A stretch of DNA of 15,224 bases from Bacillota bacterium (GTDB taxonomy: Bacteria; Bacillota; Bacilli; Alicyclobacillales; SLC66): NCBI GenBank assembly GCA_021797415.1, contig JAJZZT010000235.1:1-15224 (forward strand), in the 5' to 3' direction. The stretch's first letter is position 1. Each line of letters starts with the position of its first letter. Below are positions 7,310 through 13,142 of the stretch, piece by piece. Position numbers and translations under genes: made by a program. The notes beneath the pieces were generated by a model. That model made no database searches and was not told where the DNA came from. It was given only the letters and a program-made list of their open reading frames with translations.

Positions 7310-7340
7310 CCTACCTTGGCCACTCCCTCTTTCGTGTCCA
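7162..7340 (-). mobile_element. IS3-family insertion sequence remnant
   Basis: On the minus strand the sequence from 7340 downward begins TGGACACGAAAGAGGGAG, the TGGACA-type tip common in IS3-family elements, and leads into the start of an orfA reading frame at 7309. The element breaks off near 7162, inside the 3' end of the zeta-like kinase gene, and orfB with the DDE transposase domain is absent. The outer tip lies within a few bases of the stop of the DUF4855 gene (7344). The remnant therefore joins two unrelated genes, which suggests insertion followed by an adjacent deletion. Confidence 0.6.
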
Positions 7341-7343
7341 GTT

Positions 7344-9164
7344 TTATATCCCCATTATAAAAGACGCCGTGACTTGGTAGGCTTCCCGCTGGACCTTGTC
7401 GGCGCTGCGGCTGCACGCGACGAGCGTCTTTGAATTGAGGTAATACGCTTTTGCAGCATGACCATCAAATCCATGGCGTTTTGCAGCGGCAAAGTACTCC
7501 CTGTATTTTGCCAGGGCGGTCGCGGCTCTCTCCGGGTTCGCGGCGTTCAGAATGTCCCAGTGCAGTTCGATCTCCACACCCATGTGGTGGTGCCGCGCCA
7601 GTTCTGCGGCGGTCCGTAAGCGGTCGACCGCCGCGACCTCCCAGTGGAACGACACGCCGGGCTGAATGAAGACGGCGTCCAGGCCGAGTTGCCGCGCAAA
7701 CGGGATGCCGCTTGCGCCGTAAAACGGGATCCAGTAGAAATGAAGGTCGTGCGCGTGGATGTCGTCGGCCGTTCGGCGGATCAGCCAGGGGTCGTACGGG
7801 TCGTTCATATTGAGCGATTCGGCGCGCCAGTAGAAACCGGCCAGCCTCAGGTGCGGGAAATCGCTCTCACGAAAGCGCCGCAGCGCCTCTTTCATGACGT
7901 GGCGAATGGCTTGCAGCTTGTTCAGGGCGGCCTGTTCGTGTCCCGCGAGCGCCGGGTCCATGACGAGGCCGGGCCCGTTTTCGGAAAACGATCCAAAATC
8001 GGCTGGCGGCGCCATCATGGCGGGCAATGTCAGTACGACGCCGACCGTAAAACGGTCGTCCGGCAGCTTGCGTTTGATCTGCGCGACCGTCTGGTTGAGC
8101 GCGGCGAGCTGGACGCCGGGCGAAAACAGGTCATCCAGCCATGCGGTCCAGGCCGCGGCGGTATGCGGCAGCTTTCCGTGCGGGCAGAAGAGGGCGCCGT
8201 CAAACAACCAGTGTATAGGCTCCCCCTTTTCATCCATCTGCGCAACCATCGGCAGGAAATCGTGCGGTGTCCATGTGCCCAAGGCGTCTTTGGAACCCGT
8301 GTAGACCAACATAAGATGGTTGATGCCGCCGCTCGCCGCGTCCGGCGCCGTCAGGTAGCCTTCTTTTGCAGGCGTTGGACCGTCGCCGTTCCTGCGCGCC
8401 GGATCGGCGGTATCCCCCCTGTGCGCATGGGCTTCGTCATCCTTGTGCGCCGAACTGCCGTGATCCCTGTGCGCATCTGGTTGTACACTTCCGATCTGTG
8501 CGCCGCTTTCCGGCGCCATGTCCTGCGCGCGCTGCGGGATGTGCCGCAACGAGAATCCGTCTCCCTCGGGGTCAAGCGGATCCCACAGGTAGTCGTCGCC
8601 CGTGATGGCCGTCAACGCGGAAGCGGCGGGCGGCGGCGTCCCATCCGCCGTGTGCGTCCGTCCGTTCACGGCCAGTTCGCTTAAAAACGCGTACACCTGC
8701 GTCGTGAACTGCACCCGGACATAACGCGCGAGGTGGTCGATCTCCGCTTTGAAGGTGCGCGCGGCCATGCTGTCCTGGTAGTCTGAGAAGCGGATGAAGT
8801 CCCTCCCCGCCAGGTGCCACGCCGTGCGGTCCAGCGACGTATAAAAGCTGACGCTCGGAGGGAACTGGATGCCTGCGCGCAGGTTCTGAAAGAAGCGCAG
8901 TTCCACTGAACTGAGGTGATGCGCGGCTCCCAGATCGACCGTGACGCTCCGGCCATACTGCCGGAGCAGTGCGATCCAGGCGGGGTCCTTCGCGTTGAGT
9001 GAGGCCGTTCGGCCAGCGGTGAGCTGTCCGCGGTCAGGATATTGCGATTGCTCGGTGGAGTGAAACAGGGCATCCGGCCACTGTGCGCCGATGGTATAGG
9101 GTCTTTGCAATGCCAGGTTTTTCATGCGCGGTGCGAACCAACGTGTGCGCGCCATGGCCATCAT
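7344..9164 (-). CDS. DUF4855 protein with discoidin-like N-terminal domain
   Basis: About 606 residues in three parts. Residues ~15-180 look like a discoidin/F5/8 type C-like beta-sandwich (YTIGAQWPDALFHSTE, VTVDLGAAHHLSSVELRFFQ, ARYVRVQF), a carbohydrate- or surface-binding fold. Residues ~215-260 form a low-complexity linker rich in His and Asp. From ~275 to the end is DUF4855 (HLMLVYTG, LFDGALFCP, GFYWRAESLN, FYWIPFYGA, VFIQPGVSFH, GVEIELHW), which resembles a TIM-barrel glycosidase-like fold. Function is unknown. No signal peptide is visible at any candidate start. ATG codons at 9164, 9161 and 9155 follow GGGGG; 9155 has the best spacing. The frame is open to 9311 without a site. The IS3 remnant lies directly after the stop. 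Confidence 0.82.
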   Translation of the reverse strand: MMAMARTRWFAPRMKNLALQRPYTIGAQWPDALFHSTEQSQYPDRGQLTAGRTASLNAKDPAWIALLRQYGRSVTVDLGAAHHLSSVELRFFQNLRAGIQFPPSVSFYTSLDRTAWHLAGRDFIRFSDYQDSMAARTFKAEIDHLARYVRVQFTTQVYAFLSELAVNGRTHTADGTPPPAASALTAITGDDYLWDPLDPEGDGFSLRHIPQRAQDMAPESGAQIGSVQPDAHRDHGSSAHKDDEAHAHRGDTADPARRNGDGPTPAKEGYLTAPDAASGGINHLMLVYTGSKDALGTWTPHDFLPMVAQMDEKGEPIHWLFDGALFCPHGKLPHTAAAWTAWLDDLFSPGVQLAALNQTVAQIKRKLPDDRFTVGVVLTLPAMMAPPADFGSFSENGPGLVMDPALAGHEQAALNKLQAIRHVMKEALRRFRESDFPHLRLAGFYWRAESLNMNDPYDPWLIRRTADDIHAHDLHFYWIPFYGASGIPFARQLGLDAVFIQPGVSFHWEVAAVDRLRTAAELARHHHMGVEIELHWDILNAANPERAATALAKYREYFAAAKRHGFDGHAAKAYYLNSKTLVACSRSADKVQREAYQVTASFIMGI

Positions 9165-9305
9165 CCCCCAAATACAGGTGTGCGGAATTCGCCGACGGCA
9201 TCTGCGCCAACCTGCGCCGCACGGCGGAGAGACGAAAGACGGCGGGACGCCGGGAGCGTTCTTGGGGACGTGTGATAAACCGATATCCGGCGGGCGCGCC
9301 ACAGT

Positions 9306-9343
9306 ACGCATCGTGTTTGATTACACCTTCAAACACGATGCGT
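9306..9343. repeat. Perfect 15-bp inverted repeat (hairpin)
   Basis: ACGCATCGTGTTTGA (9306-9320) is followed after 8 bases (9321-9328) by its exact reverse complement (9329-9343). Neither side is followed by a T run, so it is not a standard intrinsic terminator. It may be an operator, a site for a DNA-binding protein or a structured RNA element. Confidence 0.9.
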
Positions 9344-9371
9344 GGGATCATCGCGTCTGCCGTGTGGTTTT

Positions 9372-9428
9372 TTATCACATGTCCGCTTGGGGATATTGTA
9401 CAGCGGAGACATGTGCGCTGCGTGATAA
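9372..9428. repeat. Imperfect long inverted repeat
   Basis: The outer arms TTATCAC (9372-9378) and GTGATAA (9422-9428) are complementary. Inside them ATGTC (9379-9383) pairs with GACAT (9408-9412) and CGCT (9384-9387) with AGCG (9402-9405), leaving asymmetric bulges. The element lies about 20 bases before the ECF-type -35 box. Confidence 0.55.
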
Positions 9429-9448
9429 GCTTCTGAGAGATGTCTGTA

Positions 9449-9475
9449 TTGAACAATTTTCCTCCGTCAGTCGTC
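9449..9475 (+). promoter_or_regulatory. Candidate ECF-type promoter of the sigma factor operon
   Basis: TTGAAC (9449-9454), a -35 element with the GAAC core, is separated by 17 bases from CGTC (9472-9475), the -10 core used by several Bacillus ECF sigma factors. It lies about 44 bases ahead of the probable ribosome binding region of the ECF sigma gene, which would fit autoregulation. No sigma-A promoter of comparable quality was seen. Confidence 0.5.
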
Positions 9476-9536
9476 TGTATATCTGTAAAGATGGTGAGCG
9501 CGGAAGGGGGGCAGGGAAATTGACGATGAACACAGT

Positions 9537-10082
9537 TTGATCGACCGGATAAGAGGCGGTGACCGGAAGGCGTTCGATCTGATGCAGGACGGACTGGAGG
9601 GGGACGCGAGACGGTTCATCTGGCGCTTGCTGGGCGATTTCACTCTGGCGGAAGAACTCAGCCAGGAAGCGTTTCTGGCCCTGTACATCAGCATCCGCAA
9701 CGGTAACCCGATCAAAAGCCTGCGGCCATTTCTGTACCGCATTATCCGCAATCTGTGTTACGACGAATTGCGCAGAAGGCGGCGGATACGCTTCATTTCA
9801 CTGGACGACGCGCTGACGGGGGGCGTCACAATACAGGGTGCGACCGACCGTCTGCCGGAACAGGCCCTTCTTGCCCATTCGCTTTACCGCGAGGTGCATG
9901 AGGCGCTGGATCAACTCTCTGAATTGCACAGGCAGGTTCTGATTCTGCATTATCTGGAGGAATTGTCTTACGAAGAGATCGCACAGGCGATGGGAAGCGA
10001 TATAGGAACCGTGAAATCACGGCTTCACTATGCCAAGCGCAATCTCCGGAAACTTCTCGGACACGGGAGGCAGGCGAAATGA
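9537..10082 (+). CDS. ECF-type RNA polymerase sigma factor
   Basis: A sigma-70 family protein of the ECF kind, 181 residues from the TTG at 9537. Region sigma-2 (about 19-85) includes DARRFIWRLLGDFTLAEELS and FLYRIIRNLCYDELRRRRR; region sigma-4 (about 117-173) includes LSELHRQVLILHYLEELS and the helix-turn-helix SYEEIAQAMGSDIGTVKSRL. Sigma-3 is absent. The start is doubtful: the open frame continues upstream as EIDDEHSLIDRIRGGD, which is normal sigma sequence, yet no ATG/GTG/TTG occurs there before the stop at 9495-9497. AAGGGGGG (9504-9511) is well placed only for an ATT at 9519. The stop overlaps the next gene (ATGA, 10079-10082), so the pair is coupled. Confidence 0.88.
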   Translation: MIDRIRGGDRKAFDLMQDGLEGDARRFIWRLLGDFTLAEELSQEAFLALYISIRNGNPIKSLRPFLYRIIRNLCYDELRRRRRIRFISLDDALTGGVTIQGATDRLPEQALLAHSLYREVHEALDQLSELHRQVLILHYLEELSYEEIAQAMGSDIGTVKSRLHYAKRNLRKLLGHGRQAK

Positions 10083-10531
10083 CGGTGGAAAACGACCACA
10101 CACTGCGGTCGCTGCTTCAGATTCTGGGACCCGCCCGCGCGTTGCGGGAGGATGTCGAAAAAGCCATCAATCTCGAACTCTATGAGGGCACAGGCGGTTT
10201 CATCGCGAACAGTTTTCGGGCCCTGCAGCAAAACGTGTCCAAGCTGACAAACGATGCGTACGTGGAGACGCTGTCGCAGAACATCAGCGATTCGGCGGGC
10301 GACAAGGAAAAATTCGCCATGGTTCTGTTCGCTCTCGGGCAATTGATCGCCTACATCGAAGGTCAAGCGGGCTATGTGGGAGCGGAACGCCGCGCACAAG
10401 GACAAACCATCTACAACGTCCAGCGCCAACCGTTCTCCATAGGGAGTCTCAACATCAAGGGAGGGGAACCGAAGGAACTGGAAAAGGTCATAGAGATGCT
10501 CAAGGCTGTACACTCTGAAGCTGAATCGTAG
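10079..10531 (+). CDS. Soluble partner protein of the sigma factor, unknown family
   Basis: A 150-residue protein without signal peptide or membrane segment, so probably cytoplasmic. It opens with an alpha-helical part (HTLRSLLQILGPARALREDV), continues with NSFRALQQNVSKL and a helix around FAMVLFALGQLIAYIEG, and ends in a short strand-like part (TIYNVQRQPFSIGSLNIKGG) and a final helix. I do not recognise the family. Its start overlaps the sigma factor stop by 4 bases, and a terminator follows 18 bases after its own stop, so this is a two-gene operon. Position argues for a regulator or anti-sigma-like role, but it lacks the membrane helix and zinc-binding HxxxCxxC motif of common ECF anti-sigma factors. 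Confidence 0.75.
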   Translation: MTVENDHTLRSLLQILGPARALREDVEKAINLELYEGTGGFIANSFRALQQNVSKLTNDAYVETLSQNISDSAGDKEKFAMVLFALGQLIAYIEGQAGYVGAERRAQGQTIYNVQRQPFSIGSLNIKGGEPKELEKVIEMLKAVHSEAES

Positions 10532-10549
10532 GGATTAGACAGCGGGCTT

Positions 10550-10574
10550 AGCGCTCCTCCGGGAGCGCTTTTTT
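10550..10574 (+). terminator. Intrinsic terminator of the sigma/partner operon
   Basis: AGCGCTCC (10550-10557), a TCCG loop and GGAGCGCT (10562-10569) form an 8-bp perfect stem, followed directly by a run of six T (10569-10574). It lies shortly after the stop of the partner gene. Confidence 0.93.
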
Positions 10575-10587
10575 GCTGGCTCTGTTC

Positions 10588-10629
10588 TGTGATGGACATC
10601 ACGCGAACGGGGGCGATCAGCAGTATAAT
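10588..10629 (+). promoter_or_regulatory. FNR-type site and promoter of the DUF2892 gene
   Basis: TGTGA-tggaca-TCACG (10588-10603) matches the Bacillus FNR consensus TGTGA-N6-TCACA with one mismatch. TATAAT lies at 10624-10629. With a start about 7 bases after it, the site is centred near -41, the class II activator position. The -35 region (around 10601-10606, ACGCGA) is poor, consistent with activator dependence. The half-sites are also compatible with a CRP-like regulator. Confidence 0.75.
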
Positions 10630-10698
10630 TTATCTTGTCATCAAGCGATCACAGCGTCAAACAGGGCAATCGAGACTTTTCCTGGGGGGGAACCAAGA

Positions 10699-10902
10699 AT
10701 GGAAAAGATCAGGAATGCCGGCCGTCCGGACCGCATCGCGCGTGTCATCGTCGGCGTCGTGCTGCTTGTTGCCGCATTCTTCACATCACATGCCGTCGCG
10801 ATCATTCTCGCCATCGTCGGCGCCGTATCCGCCATCACGGGATTGACCGGGTTCTGCCTGATCTATCGCCTGTTCGGCATCAATACGTGCCGCATCAAGT
10901 AG
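10699..10902 (+). CDS. DUF2892 small membrane protein
   Basis: A 67-residue inner membrane protein. It opens with MEKIRNAGRPDRIARVIVGV, continues with two hydrophobic helices (about 16-30 and 33-50) and ends with TGFCLIYRLFGINTC, the typical TGxCPxYxLxGINTC signature of DUF2892 proteins; the usual Pro is Leu here. Stand-alone members are common near respiratory and sulfur or rhodanese genes, but the function is not established. The ATG at 10699 follows a G-rich GGGGGGAA at 10684-10692; the longer frame to 10573 starts inside the terminator and is not credible. The FNR-type promoter upstream suggests expression without oxygen. Confidence 0.88.
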   Translation: MEKIRNAGRPDRIARVIVGVVLLVAAFFTSHAVAIILAIVGAVSAITGLTGFCLIYRLFGINTCRIK

Positions 10903-11075
10903 CGTGAATGAGCGTTGTTGCGCGCAGGTTCCCGTCTATTCGCGGGCGGTCCGCTCCGCCTGTGGCGGTCATGTTCCAACCCGCCGGCGGAGTGTGAAGG
11001 ATTGCATGGCGGGATCCTGAGAAGGATCCCGCGAGAACCCAACATTGAATTATACTATACTTGGCCGTTCCGTGC
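10903..11075. other. Structured intergenic stretch after the DUF2892 gene
   Basis: No gene is supported here. The stretch is rich in short inverted repeats: CTCCGCC (10954-10960) with GGCGGAG (10986-10992), and a 10-bp perfect hairpin GCGGGATCCT-GAGA-AGGATCCCGC (11009-11032) with a GNRA-type loop. No T run follows the hairpin. It may end the DUF2892 transcript by another means or be a structured RNA. Confidence 0.5.
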
Positions 11076-11118
11076 TGTGATTCCTATCACACACGCACGG
11101 CTGTTTGGCTTGTATAAT
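11076..11118 (+). promoter_or_regulatory. FNR-type site and promoter of the TDT/nar block
   Basis: TGTGA-ttccta-TCACA (11076-11091) is a perfect match to the Bacillus FNR consensus. TATAAT lies at 11113-11118; a start near 11125 puts the centre of the site (11083.5) at -41.5. The -35 region (11090-11095, CACACG) does not resemble TTGACA, as expected for an activator-dependent promoter. The leader to the GTG at 11206 is about 80 bases. Confidence 0.85.
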
Positions 11119-11205
11119 ATTCCTTGTCGGTGCGGGCAGTGTAACCTATGCCGGAAATCCCTAGAGGGTGGCGGCGGAGACGATTTGCCGTGAGGAGTAT
11201 TTGGA

Positions 11206-12237
11206 GTGAGACAACCCACGACACTGCAGTTGGAGACGCTGTATCCCGGTTACTTTGCCGTTGTCATGGCGACCGGCATCCTGTCCATCGCCACGGATTA
11301 CGAGCATTGGCTTACGCTGTCGCTGACATTTTTTATTGTGGCCTGCGCGCTGTATCTCTTCCTGCTTTCTCTGTATGCGCTCCGGATCGTGCGCTTCCCC
11401 GGCCGGGTCAAGGACGATCTGTTCAATCCACTGCGCGTTTTCGGTTACTTCACCTTTGTCGCCGGCACGGACATCCTGGCGACCCGCCTGGGTCTGTACG
11501 GGCTGCTTTGGCCGGTCGTCGGACTGGGCCTTGTCGCTTTTGCGGTGTGGTGCGGTCTGCTTTACTTCATTTTTGCCATGCTCATTTTTGAGAATGAACA
11601 GCCTGTGCAGGAATCGGTCAACGGCTCCTGGCTGATCGCCACGGTCGCGACGCAGTCGTTGTCCGTGGTGTCGGCGATCATCGCGATCCGCCTCCACTTT
11701 CTCGCCGAACCGCTGCTTTTCGCCGCTTATGTCTTCTGGTCGTTCGGCATCCTGCTGTACCTGATATTCATCGTGATGATTACGTACCGGTTCTTCTTTC
11801 GCGCGATTCACCGCGACGACCTCACGCCGCCATACTGGATTAACATGGGCGCCATGGCGATCACGGCGGTGGCGGGAGCCCGCCTGTCCAACCCAGGCGG
11901 CGCAACCCATTTTCTTGCGGTGGTGCACCCGTTTGTCGTGGCTTTCACCGTGACCATGTGGGCGTGGGGGTCATGGTGGATTCCCCTGTTGCTGATCATG
12001 GGCGTCTGGAAATACCGCGCGATCAGAAATTTCAGATCGTATGACCCCGGCTTCTGGAGCATCATTTTCCCGCTCGGAATGTATGCGGCGTCGCTGGATT
12101 TGATGAGCGGATTGCCCGGCCTTGGTTTTCTTGCGCACGCGGTAGGCGCGTTTCTTGTTGTCGCGATCGTCTGCTGGTGCCTGGTGGCCGTCGGCTGGAT
12201 ATTGACCGACATTCCGCGGCGCACCAGGAGATCGTGA
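11206..12237 (+). CDS. TDT-family membrane transporter (TehA/Mae/Ssu1-like)
   Basis: A 343-residue protein with about ten hydrophobic helices and short loops. The first helix begins LYPGYFAVVMATGILSIA, the characteristic opening of the tellurite-resistance/dicarboxylate transporter family (TehA, Mae1, Ssu1), which adopts the anion-channel fold related to SLAC1. Known members move malate, sulfite or other small anions. The FNR-type promoter and the nitrate reductase gene downstream suggest a role with nitrate or nitrite, but that is inference. The start is GTG 11206, with GAGGAG (11192-11197) 8 bases upstream. The next gene begins 31 bases after the stop with no promoter seen between, so co-transcription is likely. 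Confidence 0.88.
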   Translation: MRQPTTLQLETLYPGYFAVVMATGILSIATDYEHWLTLSLTFFIVACALYLFLLSLYALRIVRFPGRVKDDLFNPLRVFGYFTFVAGTDILATRLGLYGLLWPVVGLGLVAFAVWCGLLYFIFAMLIFENEQPVQESVNGSWLIATVATQSLSVVSAIIAIRLHFLAEPLLFAAYVFWSFGILLYLIFIVMITYRFFFRAIHRDDLTPPYWINMGAMAITAVAGARLSNPGGATHFLAVVHPFVVAFTVTMWAWGSWWIPLLLIMGVWKYRAIRNFRSYDPGFWSIIFPLGMYAASLDLMSGLPGLGFLAHAVGAFLVVAIVCWCLVAVGWILTDIPRRTRRS

Positions 12238-12268
12238 TCACAGTCAGATCCCCCCGGGAGGTGGGTCG

Positions 12269-12700
12269 ATGTCCGGACCGGCACTGGCGCAGTTTGATTC
12301 CCATCACGCCATCCACCAGGCCGCGTTTGCCGAGGCGGAGAGGCTGACGTACCTGTTGCGCGGGCTTGTCGGCGAAGAGTCCGAACAGGAAGCCGTGGGA
12401 GTGGCTGATATCCTGGCGGAACACTGGGAGACGCGCACACTCAGGCATGCGGAAGCGGAGGAAGAAGGGCTCTACCGGGATGTTGTCCGCGCGCGGCCGG
12501 ATCGCGCGCACTTCGTGGAGAGGCTGCAGCGCGACCATGATCTGTTGCGCCAACTGCTTGAAGAAATCAGGCAGATCCTGGCGCGCGGCGGCTGGCGGCA
12601 CGGCGTGGCGGAGCGCTTCGAGGCGATGCTGCTCTTAAACGGCATCCACAGCCGCGACGAGGAGTCGTTCCTGTTCCGGGGCGGCGAAGCCGTCCCGTGA
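12269..12700 (+). CDS. Hemerythrin-like (HHE) metal-binding protein
   Basis: A 143-residue soluble protein, predicted as a four-helix bundle. Candidate iron ligands are spread as in hemerythrin/HHE domains: His12, His13 and His16 (DSHHAIHQ), His52, His60 and Glu64 (RHAEAEEE), His90 (QRDHDLL), and His127 with Asp130 (GIHSRDEE). Such proteins bind O2 or NO at a di-iron site, or store or sense iron. In a nitrate respiration locus a role in NO or oxygen handling is plausible but unproven. The ATG at 12269 follows GGGAGGTGGG. The gene sits between the transporter and the nitrate reductase genes and probably shares their transcript. Confidence 0.85.
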   Translation: MSGPALAQFDSHHAIHQAAFAEAERLTYLLRGLVGEESEQEAVGVADILAEHWETRTLRHAEAEEEGLYRDVVRARPDRAHFVERLQRDHDLLRQLLEEIRQILARGGWRHGVAERFEAMLLLNGIHSRDEESFLFRGGEAVP

Positions 12701-12848
12701 GCGCACATGTCAGGGGCGCCTTCTGGTGGACTTTATCCCAGGTCCCCTGGAATGACATCATCAGGGTGCGTCCGAAAACCCGGGGGCAGGCGGACAGTCA
12801 AAAGGTAGATTTCCATATGATGGATGGACAACAGGAAGGAGAACTCAT

Positions 12849-13142
12849 ATGGCAGGGGACGACAGGGCGGCGGAGGATCGCAATGAGCGCACGGCGCAAC
12901 TTGACCGGGAGGATCTGCTCGCCGTGCTGGAGATGCGGTTTGGCGCGGTGCCGCCGGAGATATCGCGCCGGCTTGGCGAATTGCGGGAATCCGATCTGTT
13001 GCAACGGTTGATCCTGGTCGCGGCGAATGTTCCGGATTGGGAAACCTTTCTGAACGAACTGGAGGCGCAGGGGGAATCGTTCCGTCTCGTGGGAGAAGAT
13101 TTCAACCCGTTGGCGCAAAAAGAGGGAGGGGCGGTCCGATGA
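12849..13142 (+). CDS. 97-aa protein preceding narG, DUF4351-like
   Basis: A 97-residue hydrophilic protein. Residues ~20-70 (REDLLAVLEMRFGAVPPEIS, then LLQRLILVAANVPDWETFL) show the LLxRRFGxLPPE...L..L..AA pattern of DUF4351-like helical segments, usually found at the C-terminus of larger proteins or alone. It starts at ATG 12849 after AAGGAGAA with good spacing. Its stop overlaps the narG start by ATGA (13139-13142), so it is translationally coupled to narG. This is unusual: I do not know such a protein as a standard nar operon member. It could be an assembly or regulatory accessory, or simply a passenger. Confidence 0.75.
   Translation: MAGDDRAAEDRNERTAQLDREDLLAVLEMRFGAVPPEISRRLGELRESDLLQRLILVAANVPDWETFLNELEAQGESFRLVGEDFNPLAQKEGGAVR

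Larger units (their letters stand above)
9165..9518. other. Divergent intergenic region
   Basis: About 350 bases between the minus-strand DUF4855 gene and the plus-strand sigma factor gene. It holds a perfect 15-bp hairpin, a larger imperfect inverted repeat and a candidate ECF promoter, listed separately. Open frames of 117 and 138 residues on the plus strand cross it, but their composition (many Arg, Cys and His) and the lack of ribosome binding sites mark them as chance. I could not identify a convincing promoter for the DUF4855 gene. Confidence 0.5.

Noticed and set aside
7644..8684. 346-residue plus-strand open frame
   Set aside because: Antisense to the DUF4855 coding region; low-complexity Arg/Val/Gly content and no recognisable domain.
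9363..9379. TGTGG...TCACA as a third FNR-type site before the sigma gene
   Set aside because: The spacer is 7 rather than 6 bases and the left half-site lacks the final A; no well-placed -10 follows.
9124..9540. 138-residue plus-strand open frame across the divergent intergenic region
   Set aside because: Cys/Arg/His-rich composition, no ribosome binding site, and it overlaps hairpins and the ECF promoter.
10949..11040. Possible riboswitch (TPP- or cobalamin-like words such as CTGAGA and GAAGG)
   Set aside because: The matches are isolated short words; the remaining conserved parts are missing and the stretch lies upstream of the mapped promoter, not in the leader.
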